Origin: DATHZQ01 sp965216945
Lineage (GTDB): Bacteria; Actinomycetota; Acidimicrobiia; Spongiisociales; UBA5794
Length of the DNA: 64,000 nt
Assembly: GCA_965216945.1 (NCBI GenBank)
Contig: CBDCGU010000003.1
Coordinates: 1,984,001 to 2,048,000 of the forward strand
Direction of reading: 5' to 3'
Positions 42,003 to 52,126 of the stretch are shown in pieces (position 1 is the stretch's first letter; every line of letters begins with the position of its first letter). Position numbers and translations under genes: made by a program. Under the pieces are notes generated by a model. It was not told the origin of the DNA, searched no databases, and was given only the letters and a program-made list of their open reading frames with translations.

Positions 42003-43607
42003 ATGGAGCTGAGGACGGAAGCGGGCGAGGACGCACCGAGGCTCCTCGATTTCTCACAGGAACGGATCAGAACGCTCCATTACACGTGGATCGCGTTCTT
42101 CATGACGTTCTACGTGTGGTTCAACCTCGCACCGCTGTCGACGACCATGCTCGACAGCGTCGGGTGGCTGACCAAGGAGCACATCAAGATCCTCCTGATC
42201 GCCAACGTGGCGTTGACGATTCCGGCCCGGATCGTCGTGGGTGCGCTGATCGACCGGTACGGGGCCCGGGTGGTCTTCTCAGGTCTCATGGTGGTCATGT
42301 CCCTCCCGGCGATCGCGTTCGCCATGGGCAACTCGTTCATGCAGCTGCTGATCGCACGGCTCGTCCTCAGCTCGGTCGGCGCTGGATTCGTCATCGGCAT
42401 CAAGATGGTGGCCCAGTGGTTCCCGCCGAAGTACATCGGCCGGGCCGAGGGCTTCTACGCAGGATGGGGCAATTTCGGGTCGGCCTTCGCTGCGATGACG
42501 CTGCCCTGGTTCGCCATCACCGTCATGGACGGCTGGTTTGGCCTCGGCGACGATGCATGGCGCTGGGCCATGGGGGTCAACGGCCTCGTGATGGGTGCGT
42601 ACGGCGTCATGTACTACTTCCTCGTGCGGGACGTTCCCAAGGGAGCCAAGCTCCGCACCACGAAGAAGACCGAGCCCATGATGGTGACGTCCTACCTCGA
42701 CCTCGTGCAGTACCTCGTGTGGTCGGTTCCGTTGATGGGCGCCCTCGGCGTGCTCGCCTGGCGGATCAGCAACGTTGTCATCGACGGCAGCCAGGTGATC
42801 TCGGACGGCATGTTGTGGTTCATCTACGCCGTACTGGCCGCGATCTATATCGGCCACGTGGTCAAGACGCTGCAGATCAATCTTCCCTACCTGCGCCAGG
42901 GCGTACCCGATGACGAGAAGTACCACTGGGGCAGCGTTGCGGCGCTGAACAGCACGTATTTCGCCAATTTCGGCGCAGAGCTCGCTGTGGTGTCGATGCT
43001 CCCGGCGTTCTTCGAGCTGACGTTCGCACCGCTGATGAACAGTGCCGGCCAGCCACTCGTGACGGCAACCGTGGCCGGCGTCGTCGCGGCCTCCTTCGCA
43101 TTCGTCAACCTCGTGGCCCGACCCCTGGGCGGCTACTTGTCGGATCGGATGACCAATCGCAAACGCACAATGCTCGTCTACATGCTGGGCATCGTCATCG
43201 GATTCTTCCTGATGGCCTTCATCGGCAAGTGGGATGGCACTGTTGACGCCGACGGCCTGCGGAACGTCATTCCGACATTCAGCGGTGTGGGCTGGCTGGT
43301 GATCGCCGTGGTCATCACGGTCTTTGCCTCGATCTTCGTGCAGGGCGCAGAGGGAGCGACCTTTGCGATCATCCCGATGATCAACAAGCGCATGACGGGT
43401 CAGATCGCCGGCATGGCGGGCGCCTACGGCAACGTCGGCGCCGTCATCTACCTGGTGATCTTCTCCCTGGTCGACGCCCGGACCTTCTTCTTCGTGCTCG
43501 CCGGAGGAGCGCTGGTGAGCTTCCTCATCACACTGTTCTTGCTCGACGAACCGAAGGGTGCGTTCGCCGAGACCCTTGACCACGACCTCGAAGCGGAGGT
43601 GACCTGA
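42003..43607 (+). CDS. narK: NarK-type nitrate/nitrite MFS transporter 1
   Basis: The 534-residue, 12-helix transporter is of the nitrate/nitrite porter family: helix 1 region RTLHYTWIAFFMTFYVWFNLAPL, motif RARIVVGALIDRYGAR, and the Gly-rich nitrate signature region GWGNFGSAFAAMTLPWFA on helix 5. Arg residues at PARIVVGALIDR and MNRKR-like DRMTNRKRTM fit substrate binding and gating. First gene of the nitrate operon; its stop overlaps the next start (TGATG). Start ATG 42003 after GGGAGGAAGG. Which of the two NarKs is proton symporter or nitrite antiporter cannot be told. Confidence 0.85.
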   Translation: MELRTEAGEDAPRLLDFSQERIRTLHYTWIAFFMTFYVWFNLAPLSTTMLDSVGWLTKEHIKILLIANVALTIPARIVVGALIDRYGARVVFSGLMVVMSLPAIAFAMGNSFMQLLIARLVLSSVGAGFVIGIKMVAQWFPPKYIGRAEGFYAGWGNFGSAFAAMTLPWFAITVMDGWFGLGDDAWRWAMGVNGLVMGAYGVMYYFLVRDVPKGAKLRTTKKTEPMMVTSYLDLVQYLVWSVPLMGALGVLAWRISNVVIDGSQVISDGMLWFIYAVLAAIYIGHVVKTLQINLPYLRQGVPDDEKYHWGSVAALNSTYFANFGAELAVVSMLPAFFELTFAPLMNSAGQPLVTATVAGVVAASFAFVNLVARPLGGYLSDRMTNRKRTMLVYMLGIVIGFFLMAFIGKWDGTVDADGLRNVIPTFSGVGWLVIAVVITVFASIFVQGAEGATFAIIPMINKRMTGQIAGMAGAYGNVGAVIYLVIFSLVDARTFFFVLAGGALVSFLITLFLLDEPKGAFAETLDHDLEAEVT

Positions 43608-45247
43608 TGACGAGTGCGGCTTCAGAGGAGAAGAAGACGTCGTCGTCCGTCGACCTGTACGAGTGGGACGTCGAGGACGAGCAGTTCTGGGAGACCACGG
43701 GCAAGAGGATTGCGAGCCGCAATCTGTGGATCTCGATTCCCAGCCTGTTGTGCGGCTTCGCCGTCTGGCTCTATTGGAGCGTCATCACCGTCCAGATGCT
43801 CAATCTCGGTTTCCCGTTCACGAACGCCGAGTTGTTCACGCTGTCGTCGATCGCCGGCTTGACAGGGGCGACGCTGCGGATACCGAGCAGCTTCTTCATT
43901 CGCCTCGCCGGGGGACGCAACACGATCTTCTTCACGACCGCGTTGCTGATGATCCCGGCGGCGGGCACGGGCTTTGCCCTGCTGAGTCAGGACACCCCGC
44001 TGTGGGTGTTCCAGCTCATGGCCTTCCTCTCGGGGCTCGGCGGAGGCAACTTCGCCTCCTCGATGTCCAACATCAGCTTCTTCTACCCCAAGCGGATGCA
44101 GGGGCTGTCGTTGGGTCTCAACGCCGGTCTCGGCAACGCCGGCGTGACGACCATGCAGGTGCTCGTTCCGCTCGTCATGACGGCGGGCATCTTCGGCGGT
44201 GCGTCGATGGTGCTGGAGAAGGACTCCGGCACCCTGATCGGGAAGATCGAAGCGGGGACCGAGGCGTGGATCCACAATGCCGGCTTCGTCTGGCTGGTCT
44301 TCCTCATCCCGCTGGCGTTCCTCGGCTGGTTCAAGATGAACAACATCAGGACCGAGCAGGTGTCGCCCAACATCGGCGGGCCACTGAATTCCTTTGCCAA
44401 GATCGCAGGTCTGCTGGCGCTGGCACTCGTTCCCGCCGCGATCGGCCTCTTCCTCATCCTGCCGGAGCCGACGGGTTTGGGATGGACGTGGGCCCGCTAC
44501 CCGGCGATCCTGGGCGTCATCTGGGGCACGGTGATGCTCCTCAAACAGGTGCGCGGCGAGATCAAGCCCAACCTCGAGCGTCAGTTTCGTATCTTCGGGA
44601 ACAAGCACACCTGGATCATGAGCGTCATCTATACGATGACGTTCGGGAGCTTCATCGGCTACTCCGCCGGCTTCGCCCTTGCGATCAAGGTCATCTTCGG
44701 GTTCCAGCACATCGAGGTCGATGGCGTGCTGACCCACGACATGGTCAACCCCAACGGCCCGTCGGCGTTGACGTTTGCCTGGATGGGGCCGTTCATCGGG
44801 GCGTTCATCCGGCCGGTGGGAGGCTGGATCGCGGACAAGGTGGGAGGCGCCAAGGTCACTCAACTCGTGGCGGTCACGATGATCGCCAGCGCTCTCGGCG
44901 TCGCCTACTTCATGAACAGGGCCTACAACTCGGCAACACCTGAGGACTTCTTCGTCCCGTTCTTCCTGCTGTTCCTGGTGCTCTTCGCCGCCACCGGGGT
45001 CGGCAACGGGTCCACGTTCCGCACCATCGCCGTCGTCTTCGACCAGGAGCAAGCGGGCCCCGTGCTGGGGTGGACGTCTGCCGTGGCGGCCTACGGAGCC
45101 TTCATCATCCCGATCGAGTTCGGCGACCAGATCAACGCCGCAACCCCCGAGTACGCACTGATCGCCTTTGCGATCTTCTATGCGATCTGCCTGTTCCTCA
45201 ACTGGTGGTACTACCTGGGGCCCAAGGCCGAGTTCCACAATCCCTGA
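43607..45247 (+). CDS. narK: NarK-type nitrate/nitrite MFS transporter 2
   Basis: The 546-residue transporter of the same family has a longer hydrophilic N-terminus (about 45 residues). SGLGGGNFASSMSNISFFYPKRMQGLSLG is the family's nitrate signature on helix 5, and NAGLGNAGVTTMQVLVPL continues it. It is clearly divergent from transporter 1, so the pair is not a recent duplication; such pairs usually split proton-linked uptake and nitrate/nitrite exchange. One-base-type overlaps with both neighbours (TGATG at 43605-43609 and 45245-45249) show tight coupling. Confidence 0.85.
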   Translation: MTSAASEEKKTSSSVDLYEWDVEDEQFWETTGKRIASRNLWISIPSLLCGFAVWLYWSVITVQMLNLGFPFTNAELFTLSSIAGLTGATLRIPSSFFIRLAGGRNTIFFTTALLMIPAAGTGFALLSQDTPLWVFQLMAFLSGLGGGNFASSMSNISFFYPKRMQGLSLGLNAGLGNAGVTTMQVLVPLVMTAGIFGGASMVLEKDSGTLIGKIEAGTEAWIHNAGFVWLVFLIPLAFLGWFKMNNIRTEQVSPNIGGPLNSFAKIAGLLALALVPAAIGLFLILPEPTGLGWTWARYPAILGVIWGTVMLLKQVRGEIKPNLERQFRIFGNKHTWIMSVIYTMTFGSFIGYSAGFALAIKVIFGFQHIEVDGVLTHDMVNPNGPSALTFAWMGPFIGAFIRPVGGWIADKVGGAKVTQLVAVTMIASALGVAYFMNRAYNSATPEDFFVPFFLLFLVLFAATGVGNGSTFRTIAVVFDQEQAGPVLGWTSAVAAYGAFIIPIEFGDQINAATPEYALIAFAIFYAICLFLNWWYYLGPKAEFHNP

Positions 45248-45657
45248 TGAGACTCGAGATCAACCGCAAGACCCACCTCGCACTCGAGGCGCTCTGGGTG
45301 CTCAACAACGTCGGTCAGAGGATGCAGGGCGCACCGCTCGCCGGCACCATCGGCACCAGTCCCGCGTTCCTCGCCCAAGTCATGGCACCGCTGGTGCGTG
45401 CCGGGTGGGTCGACTCGGTGACCGGGCGGACCGGCGGCTACTCCCTGGCGGTCGATCCCGACACGATCTTCGTTCTCGATCTCATCGAAGCGGTCGAGGG
45501 CCCGACCAGCGAGGGCTGCGCTCTGCGTGGCGGTGAGTGCTCCGCGCTCGACAAATGCGCCATCCACGATGCGTGGAGCAAGGCGCGAGAGGCACTCGTC
45601 GCCGAACTTTCCACACGTCCCGTCACCAGCATCCCGCGTCAGGGGGTCTTGCAGTGA
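45247..45657 (+). CDS. Rrf2-family iron-sulfur regulator
   Basis: The 136-residue protein has an Rrf2 winged helix: MRLEINRKTHLALEALWVL, PLAGTIGTSPAFLAQVMAPLVRAGWVDSVTGRTGGYSLA. Three cysteines in GCALRGGECSALDKCAIHDAW (Cys-x6-Cys-x5-Cys) are placed like those holding the [2Fe-2S] cluster in IscR and NsrR. It may sense nitric oxide or redox state and control the nitrate operon. It is embedded between transporter 2 and the cytochrome gene with overlaps on both sides. Confidence 0.85.
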   Translation: MRLEINRKTHLALEALWVLNNVGQRMQGAPLAGTIGTSPAFLAQVMAPLVRAGWVDSVTGRTGGYSLAVDPDTIFVLDLIEAVEGPTSEGCALRGGECSALDKCAIHDAWSKAREALVAELSTRPVTSIPRQGVLQ

Positions 45658-46463
45658 AACGATCGATCATGCTTGCGCTGTCGGCGGCTGCGGTCGTCGC
45701 CGCCGTCGCCACGCCCGCCTCGGCGGCGGACGAGGACGACGGCCGTGCGGCATACGACCAGGCCTGCGTGGCCTGCCACCAAGCCGACGCCCGCGGCATT
45801 CCCGGTTCGTTCCCCCCGCTGGCGGGCAACCCGAACGTCGCCGATGCCGCCTACGTGGAGTCCGTCGTTCGAGATGGGCTCTCCGGCCCGATCGATGTGA
45901 ATGGTGAGATCTACGACGGAGTGATGGCTCCGATCACGACGCTCACGGATGCCCAGATCACCGCAGTGTCGCAATACGTTGCGGACCTGGCCGGTGAGGA
46001 GGGGGGCGACGCGGAGCCGGCTCCCATCGCCGCACCCACCACGGGCGATGCCGTGGCCGGTGAGGGGCTCTTCCTGGGGTCCACCGTCTTCGAGAACGGT
46101 GCTCCGGCGTGTGCGTCGTGCCACGCTGCCGGCAGTTTCGACCTCCTCGGGGGGTCCGGGCTCGGACCCGACCTCACCCACATGTACACCAGATTTGGCG
46201 GAGCCTCAGGCGTCATGGCGGCGTTGACCGTTCCCCCGTCCGCCACCATGACGCCTCTCTTTTCGGAGAACCCGCTCACAGAGGCGGAGATCACCGATCT
46301 GACGGCGTTCTTCGCCGAGGTCGACCAGGAGGACGCGGGGGGAGGGTTCGATGTGTTCTGGCTGCTCGGGCTCGTCGTCCTCGCCGTCCTCCTCGGATTC
46401 CTGGCCCTGTTCGTACGCAAGCCAAGTGGCACCTATCTGGAGAAGCTGAGGAGCACCACATGA
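45654..46463 (+). CDS. Membrane-anchored diheme cytochrome c of the nitrate operon
   Basis: The 269-residue protein starts with a signal peptide (RSIMLALSAAAVVAAVATPASAA). It has two cytochrome c domains: CVACH (about 38-42) with distal Met in GVMAPITTLTD, and CASCH (about 157-161) with a Met in SATMTPLFSENPL. A C-terminal helix (VFWLLGLVVLAVLLGFLALFV) anchors it, leaving hemes outside. GTG 45654 overlaps the Rrf2 stop and its stop overlaps narG (ATGA). The place directly before narG recalls narC of Thermus, where a diheme cytochrome is part of the nitrate reductase. Electron transfer role inferred. Confidence 0.85.
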   Translation: MKRSIMLALSAAAVVAAVATPASAADEDDGRAAYDQACVACHQADARGIPGSFPPLAGNPNVADAAYVESVVRDGLSGPIDVNGEIYDGVMAPITTLTDAQITAVSQYVADLAGEEGGDAEPAPIAAPTTGDAVAGEGLFLGSTVFENGAPACASCHAAGSFDLLGGSGLGPDLTHMYTRFGGASGVMAALTVPPSATMTPLFSENPLTEAEITDLTAFFAEVDQEDAGGGFDVFWLLGLVVLAVLLGFLALFVRKPSGTYLEKLRSTT

Positions 46464-49400
46464 CGGACCAGTGGATCGAAGAGAAGGTTGATCCTGGTGC
46501 TCGCCGCTGGGAGGAGTTCTATCGCAACCGCTTCCAGCACGACAAGCGGGTGCGCACCACCCACGGCGTGAACTGCACCGGAAGCTGCTCGTGGGAGGTG
46601 TTCGTCAAAGACGGGATCGTCACGTGGGAGTTGCAGGCCACGGACTATCCGGCACTCGAAGAGGGCCTGCCGCCGTACGAGCCCCGCGGATGCCAGCGTG
46701 GCATCAGCTACTCGTGGTACCTCTACAGCCCCATCCGGGTGAAGTATCCCTACATCCGCGGAGCCCTGATCGACCTCTATCGCACGGCGAAGAAGGAGAG
46801 ACTCGGCGATCCGGTGTCGGCGTGGGCGTCGATCCAGGAGGACCCGGCAAAGCGGAAGCGCTACCAGGAAGCCAGGGGCAAGGGCGGGTTCCGGCGGATC
46901 TCGTGGGGGGAGGCGCTGGAGATCGCCGCAGCGTCCGTCGTGTACACCACGAAGACCTACGGGCCCGATCGGGTGGCCGGCTTCTCGCCGATTCCGGCGA
47001 TGTCGCAGATCTCCTATGCGGCGGGCAGCCGCTTCATGTCGCTGCTCGGCGGCACCGTGCTCAGCTTCTACGACTGGTATTGCGACCTGCCGCCGGCGTC
47101 TCCGGAGATCTGGGGCGAGCAGACCGACGTGCACGAGTCGGCCGATTGGTTCAACAGCCGTTTCATCGCGGTGATGGGCTCGAACCTCAACATGACCCGC
47201 ACCCCGGACACGCACTTCATCTCCGAGGTCCGTCACGCCGGGGCCAAGCTGGTGGTGTTCAGCCCCGACTTCTCCCAGGTCGCCAAGTACGCAGACTGGT
47301 GGATCCCGTCGAATCCCGGGCAGGACACCGCCTTCTGGCTGGCCGTCGACCACGTCCTGCTGACGGAGTTCTACCGCGATCGCCAGGTCGAGTACTTCGA
47401 GGAGTACGTGCGGCAGTACACCGACCTGCCGTTCCTGGTGGAGGTGGAGGACGGCAAACCCGGCAGGTGCTTGCGAGCCAATGCCCTCGACACCTATGCC
47501 GGCGTGGAGAACGGCGACTGGAAGCTGTTGATGTGGGACGAGACGGCCGACGCCCCTCGCATGCCCAACGGCAGCATCGGTTATCGCTGGGCAGATGAGG
47601 AGAAGGGTCACTGGAACCTCGAGCTCGAGGACAAGGTCGTCGGCGGCAAGATCAACCCCCGTCTCAGCTTCCTCGACGGACACGACGACGTCGTCGACGT
47701 GGCGTTCGACGACTTCGAAGGCGCCGGTGCTGTCGTGCGCGGCGTACCCGTGCGGCACGTCGCCACCAGCAACGGCACCGTGGCGGTGACCACGGTGTTC
47801 GACTTGATGATGGCGCGCTTCGGCGTCGACCGTGGCCTGCCCGGCTTCTACGCCAAGAGCTACGACCAGGAGGACGTGCCCTACACCCCGGCATGGCAGG
47901 AGCAGTACACCGGCATCCATCGCGACACCGTGGTCGAGTACGCCCGCCAATGGGGCCGCAATGGCGAGCTCACCAAGGGCAAGAACATGGTGATCATCGG
48001 GGCGGGCGCCAACCACTGGTACCACAACAACCTGCTCTACCGGTCCGCCATCGTCGGTCTGATGCTCACCGGCTCCGTCGGCGTCAACGGTGGCGGGCTG
48101 GCGCACTACGTCGGCCAGGAGAAGGTCGTCAACCAGGCTTCTTGGGCGTCGATCGCGTTCGGTCTGGACTGGGGCATGGCGCCTCGCCACCAGAACACAC
48201 CCTCGTGGCACTACGTCCATTCCGACCAATGGCGCTATGAGCGCGGGTTCCGCGAGTACGACCCCATCGGTGCAGAGGACGACCCGTACGATCACACGAT
48301 CGATCACCAGGCTCGTGCGGTGCGGCGGGGTTGGCTGCCGTTCTTCCCGCAGTTCAAGCAGAACTCGATCGAGGTCGCCCGGAACGCACGCCGGGGTGGC
48401 GCCGAGACGGACGCCGAGGTCATCGCTCACGTCGTCGACGGGCTGAAGTCCGGCGAGATCGAGTTCGCCATCGACGATCCCGACGCTCCCGAGTCGTGGC
48501 CTCGCACGTGGTTCATCTGGCGGGGCAACGCCATCGGCACCTCGGCCAAGGGTCATGAGTTCTTCATGAAGCACTACCTCGGCACCCATTCGACGGCGAT
48601 CGCGGCGGAGCCGGACGATCATGGGGTTGCCGAGGTCACCGTGCGTCCCGATGCACCCATCGGGAAGATGGACCTGATCGTCGACCTCAACTTCCGGATG
48701 GACACGAGCGCCTTGTACTCGGATCTCGTGCTGCCGGCGGCCACGTGGTACGAGAAGGACGATCTCAACACCACCGACATGCATTCCTTCATCAACCCGA
48801 TGCAGGCAGCGGTCCCGCCGTCGTGGGAGTCGAAGTCGGACTGGCAGATCTTCCTATCGGTGGCCGCCAAGGTCTCCGAGCTGGCGGCGGGTCATCTCCC
48901 TGGCGAGGTCGAGGATGTCGTGATGCTGCCGCTGCAGCACGACACACCCGACGAGCTGGCCCAGCCGGAGGTCGGTGACTGGCGGACCGGCGAGATCGAG
49001 GCCATTCCGGGCAAGACGATGCCCAAGTTCCGGGTCATCAAGCGCGACTACGCCAACCTCGCCGACCAGATGTCCCGGCTCGGCGCCGCGACCAGGGCCA
49101 ACGGTGTGGCGGCCCACGGCCTCAAGATCCCCGTCGCCGACTACTACGACGAGCTCGCACGCAGGCAGCCGTCAGACGACGGCGGCGCAGGCAACGGTGT
49201 GCTCATGCCGTCCCTGGCGCGGGACAGGGAGGTGTGCGAGGCGATTCTCGCCCTCGACCCTGCGTCGAACGGGGAGCTGGCGTACAGGGCGTTCGAGGCG
49301 GAGGAGGCGAAGACGGGCCGCATGCTGCGCCACATCGGCGACGGGCAGCGTGACACCAGGTACTCATTCAGCGACATCGTCGCCCAACCGAGACGGGTCC

Positions 49401-50080
49401 TCACGACCCCCACGTGGAGTGGCATCGTCTCCAAGGGCAGGGCATACACGCCCTTTGCGTTCAACGTCGAGCACCTGGTGCCATGGCGCACGCTGACCGG
49501 AAGGCAGCATTTCTACCTCGATCACGAGAACTATCTCGCCTGGGGTGAGAACCTGCCCATCTACAAGCCCCGGCCGGATCACACCATGCTGTCCGAGACC
49601 GAGCAGACCCTCGCCGAGGGTCAGGCGGGCCGGATGTTCAACTACATCACCCCGCACGGGAAGTGGTCGATCCACTCCACCTACTCGGAGAACAACCGGA
49701 TGATGACACTGTCCCGCGGCGGCTATCCGGTGTGGCTCAACGACAAGGACGCCATCGAGCTGGGCATCGAGGACAACGACTGGGTCGAGCTCTACAACGA
49801 CAACGGCGTCTTCGTCCAGCGGTGCATCACCTCGTCCCGGATTCCTACCGGCACCGTGTTCGTCTACCACGCCACGGAGCGCACGGTCGGAATCCCGATC
49901 TCGCCGAGACGGAAGCAACGAGCCGGGATGAACAACTCTCTCACCAGGGCACGGCTCAAGCCGGTGCTGATGAGCGGGGGCTACGCCCAGTTCACGTACT
50001 TCTTCAACTACTGGGGACCCACCGGGGTCAACCGAGATACGTTCGTCTACGTCCGCCGCATCGACCGGCCCGAGTTCTAG
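46460..50080 (+). CDS. narG: Respiratory nitrate reductase alpha subunit
   Basis: The 1206-residue molybdoenzyme has the FS0 [4Fe-4S] ligands H35, C39, C43 and C78 (THGVNCTGSCSWEVF, EPRGCQRG), as in NarG. The Asp that binds Mo lies in SFYDWYCDLPPASPEIWGEQTDV (about 203-224), which marks nitrate reductase over formate or DMSO enzymes. No twin-arginine signal, so the active site faces the cytoplasm. It catalyses nitrate to nitrite with electrons from NarH. Slightly shorter than the E. coli protein (about 1247). Overlaps the cytochrome gene by 4 bases. Confidence 0.95.
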   Translation: MTDQWIEEKVDPGARRWEEFYRNRFQHDKRVRTTHGVNCTGSCSWEVFVKDGIVTWELQATDYPALEEGLPPYEPRGCQRGISYSWYLYSPIRVKYPYIRGALIDLYRTAKKERLGDPVSAWASIQEDPAKRKRYQEARGKGGFRRISWGEALEIAAASVVYTTKTYGPDRVAGFSPIPAMSQISYAAGSRFMSLLGGTVLSFYDWYCDLPPASPEIWGEQTDVHESADWFNSRFIAVMGSNLNMTRTPDTHFISEVRHAGAKLVVFSPDFSQVAKYADWWIPSNPGQDTAFWLAVDHVLLTEFYRDRQVEYFEEYVRQYTDLPFLVEVEDGKPGRCLRANALDTYAGVENGDWKLLMWDETADAPRMPNGSIGYRWADEEKGHWNLELEDKVVGGKINPRLSFLDGHDDVVDVAFDDFEGAGAVVRGVPVRHVATSNGTVAVTTVFDLMMARFGVDRGLPGFYAKSYDQEDVPYTPAWQEQYTGIHRDTVVEYARQWGRNGELTKGKNMVIIGAGANHWYHNNLLYRSAIVGLMLTGSVGVNGGGLAHYVGQEKVVNQASWASIAFGLDWGMAPRHQNTPSWHYVHSDQWRYERGFREYDPIGAEDDPYDHTIDHQARAVRRGWLPFFPQFKQNSIEVARNARRGGAETDAEVIAHVVDGLKSGEIEFAIDDPDAPESWPRTWFIWRGNAIGTSAKGHEFFMKHYLGTHSTAIAAEPDDHGVAEVTVRPDAPIGKMDLIVDLNFRMDTSALYSDLVLPAATWYEKDDLNTTDMHSFINPMQAAVPPSWESKSDWQIFLSVAAKVSELAAGHLPGEVEDVVMLPLQHDTPDELAQPEVGDWRTGEIEAIPGKTMPKFRVIKRDYANLADQMSRLGAATRANGVAAHGLKIPVADYYDELARRQPSDDGGAGNGVLMPSLARDREVCEAILALDPASNGELAYRAFEAEEAKTGRMLRHIGDGQRDTRYSFSDIVAQPRRVLTTPTWSGIVSKGRAYTPFAFNVEHLVPWRTLTGRQHFYLDHENYLAWGENLPIYKPRPDHTMLSETEQTLAEGQAGRMFNYITPHGKWSIHSTYSENNRMMTLSRGGYPVWLNDKDAIELGIEDNDWVELYNDNGVFVQRCITSSRIPTGTVFVYHATERTVGIPISPRRKQRAGMNNSLTRARLKPVLMSGGYAQFTYFFNYWGPTGVNRDTFVYVRRIDRPEF

Positions 50081-50090
50081 GGGATTTGGC

Positions 50091-51602
50091 ATGAGAGTCA
50101 GAGCACAGATGAGCATGCTGTTCCACCTGGACAAGTGCATCGGGTGTCACACCTGCAGCGTTGCTTGCAAGAACCTGTGGACCGATCGCTCCGGGGCGGA
50201 GTACATGTGGTGGAACAACGTCGAGACCCGCCCGGGCACCGGCTATCCCACCGGGTGGGAGGACCAGGACCACTACGACGGCGGATGGCGCCGAGATGCC
50301 AAGGGACGCCTCCATCTGAAGCTGCACAACAAGCCGACCGGGCTGGCGCGGTTGTTCTTCAACCCGTCGCTCCCGCAGCTCGAGGACTACTACGAGCCGT
50401 TCACGTTCAAGTACAGCGATCTGTTCGATGCGCCGGAAGGGAAGCATCAGCCGACCGCCAAGCCGATCTCCATGATCACCGGCGAGGAGATGAACATCGA
50501 GGGCGGTCCCAACTGGGACGACGACCTCGGCGGCTCGGGCACCTACGCACGCAACGATCCGGCCATGGAGGGCGTGGACCCCGACATTCGTGCCCAGCTG
50601 GAGGAGATCGAGCGAGTGGTGTTCAACTACCTGCCTCGCATCTGCAACCACTGTCTCAACCCCTCGTGCGTTGCGGCATGCCCGTCGGGTGCGATCTACA
50701 AGCGGGGCGAAGACGGCATCGTGCTCGTGAACGAGGACAAGTGCAGGGCGTGGCGGATGTGTGTCGCCGCGTGCCCCTACAAGAAGGTGTACTACAACTG
50801 GTCGACCGGCAAGTCCGAGAAGTGCATCCTGTGCTTCCCTCGCATGGAGACCGGTCAAGCCCCGGCCTGCGCCCACTCCTGTGTTGGGCGCATCCGCTAC
50901 ATGGGGGTGCTGCTCTACGACGCCGATGCGATCGCCGAGGCTGCCGCAGCACCAGACGACGAGCTGATCGACCGGCAACTGGATGCCATCCTCGATCCGT
51001 GGAACCCGCGGGTCGTCGCCGCAGCGAACGCGGCGGGTATCGACGACGGCTGGATCGAGGCGGCGCGTAACTCGCCGGCGTGGAAGTTCGTCAAGGAGTG
51101 GGGTCTGGCGCTGCCGCTCCACGCCGAGTTCCGGACGATGGCGATGATGTTCTACATCCCTCCGCTCTCGCCGGTGATGAGCACGATCGAGCGCAACCTC
51201 ACCCGTCTCGATCTTCCGCCGGAGCGAGTCGACTTCGAGCTGTTCGACGAGCTCGACAAGGCGCGGCTTCCGATCAAGTACCTCGCCAACCTGTTCTCGG
51301 TCGGCAACGAGGACACCATTCGGGCGGTGCTGCGGAAGATGCTGGCGGTGCGTATCTACAAGCGTCGCCAGAGTGTGGATGGGCTCATCGACGACGCAAC
51401 GCTGGCGCTGCTCGAGTCGGCCGGCACGAACGAGGCCGAGGTCGAGGCGATGTACAAGCTGACGACGCTGCCGACGCTCGACGAGCGGTTCGTGCTGCCG
51501 CCATATCACCGCGAGATGTCCATCGAGTCTCTCAACGACCCGCTGGCCTACAAGGGCGAGGTCGGCGTCGGGTACATCGACTCCCCGCAGAGGGGGTCGT
51601 GA
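50091..51602 (+). CDS. narH: Respiratory nitrate reductase beta subunit
   Basis: The 503-residue iron-sulfur protein has four cluster motifs: CIGCHTCSVACKN near the N-terminus, CNHCLNPSCVAACPSGA, CRAWRMCVAACPYKK and CILCFPRMETGQAPACAHSC. Trp in CRAW instead of Cys is the known NarH feature giving a [3Fe-4S] cluster. It passes electrons from NarI to NarG in the cytoplasm. It starts 10 bases after narG, and its stop overlaps narJ (TGATG). Confidence 0.95.
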   Translation: MRVRAQMSMLFHLDKCIGCHTCSVACKNLWTDRSGAEYMWWNNVETRPGTGYPTGWEDQDHYDGGWRRDAKGRLHLKLHNKPTGLARLFFNPSLPQLEDYYEPFTFKYSDLFDAPEGKHQPTAKPISMITGEEMNIEGGPNWDDDLGGSGTYARNDPAMEGVDPDIRAQLEEIERVVFNYLPRICNHCLNPSCVAACPSGAIYKRGEDGIVLVNEDKCRAWRMCVAACPYKKVYYNWSTGKSEKCILCFPRMETGQAPACAHSCVGRIRYMGVLLYDADAIAEAAAAPDDELIDRQLDAILDPWNPRVVAAANAAGIDDGWIEAARNSPAWKFVKEWGLALPLHAEFRTMAMMFYIPPLSPVMSTIERNLTRLDLPPERVDFELFDELDKARLPIKYLANLFSVGNEDTIRAVLRKMLAVRIYKRRQSVDGLIDDATLALLESAGTNEAEVEAMYKLTTLPTLDERFVLPPYHREMSIESLNDPLAYKGEVGVGYIDSPQRGS

Positions 51603-52126
51603 TGGCTGCGGCCGCCACCATCGCCCGCTGTTTCGCCTATCCGGACGACGGCCGCCTCGACGAGCTGCGCCAAGCGGTGGCCGCGTTGCCGGACGGCAAG
51701 GTGCGCACGCATCTGGAACGGTTCCTCTCTGCGATCGCTCCCCTGTCGTTGGGGGAGTGGGAGGAGCTGCACACCCGCACGTTGGATCTGTCACCACACG
51801 TCGTGCCCTATGTCGGCCATGTCGTGTGGGGAGAGAGCTACAAGCGGGGTGCCTTCATGGCCGACCTGATGCGAGCGATGACCGATGCTGGAATCGACAT
51901 GGACGGCGAGCTCCCGGATCACCTGGCACCCATCCTGCGCTACCTCGAAGCGGTGGACGCACCGCACGAGGAGCTGGTCGAGGTGCTGCCGCAGGCCGTC
52001 GCCTCGATGATCAAAGAGCTGAAGAAGTCAGACCGCGACAACCCCTACCGGCACGTGCTCGAGGCGGCACGTGCCCAGGTGGCCATCGAGGTGCGAGTGG
52101 AGATCGGGAGTAGCCATGCCGGTTGA
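51602..52126 (+). CDS. narJ: Nitrate reductase assembly chaperone
   Basis: The 174-residue protein is helical, of the TorD/NarJ type: IARCFAYPDDGRLDEL, SLGEWEELHTRTLDLSPHVVPYVGHVVWGESYKRGAFMADLM, typical of NarJ, which binds the NarG N-terminus and helps load the molybdenum cofactor. Shorter than E. coli NarJ (236) but normal for actinobacteria. Overlaps narH by 1 base and narI by 11 bases. Confidence 0.9.
   Translation: MAAAATIARCFAYPDDGRLDELRQAVAALPDGKVRTHLERFLSAIAPLSLGEWEELHTRTLDLSPHVVPYVGHVVWGESYKRGAFMADLMRAMTDAGIDMDGELPDHLAPILRYLEAVDAPHEELVEVLPQAVASMIKELKKSDRDNPYRHVLEAARAQVAIEVRVEIGSSHAG

Noticed and set aside
46433..48784. 783-codon open frame antisense to narG
   Set aside because: Typical GC-rich shadow: narG is complete and strongly conserved on the other strand. 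Similar long antisense frames over the nuclease (9899-12433), transporters (42279-45238) and narH (50028-51797) are rejected for the same reason.
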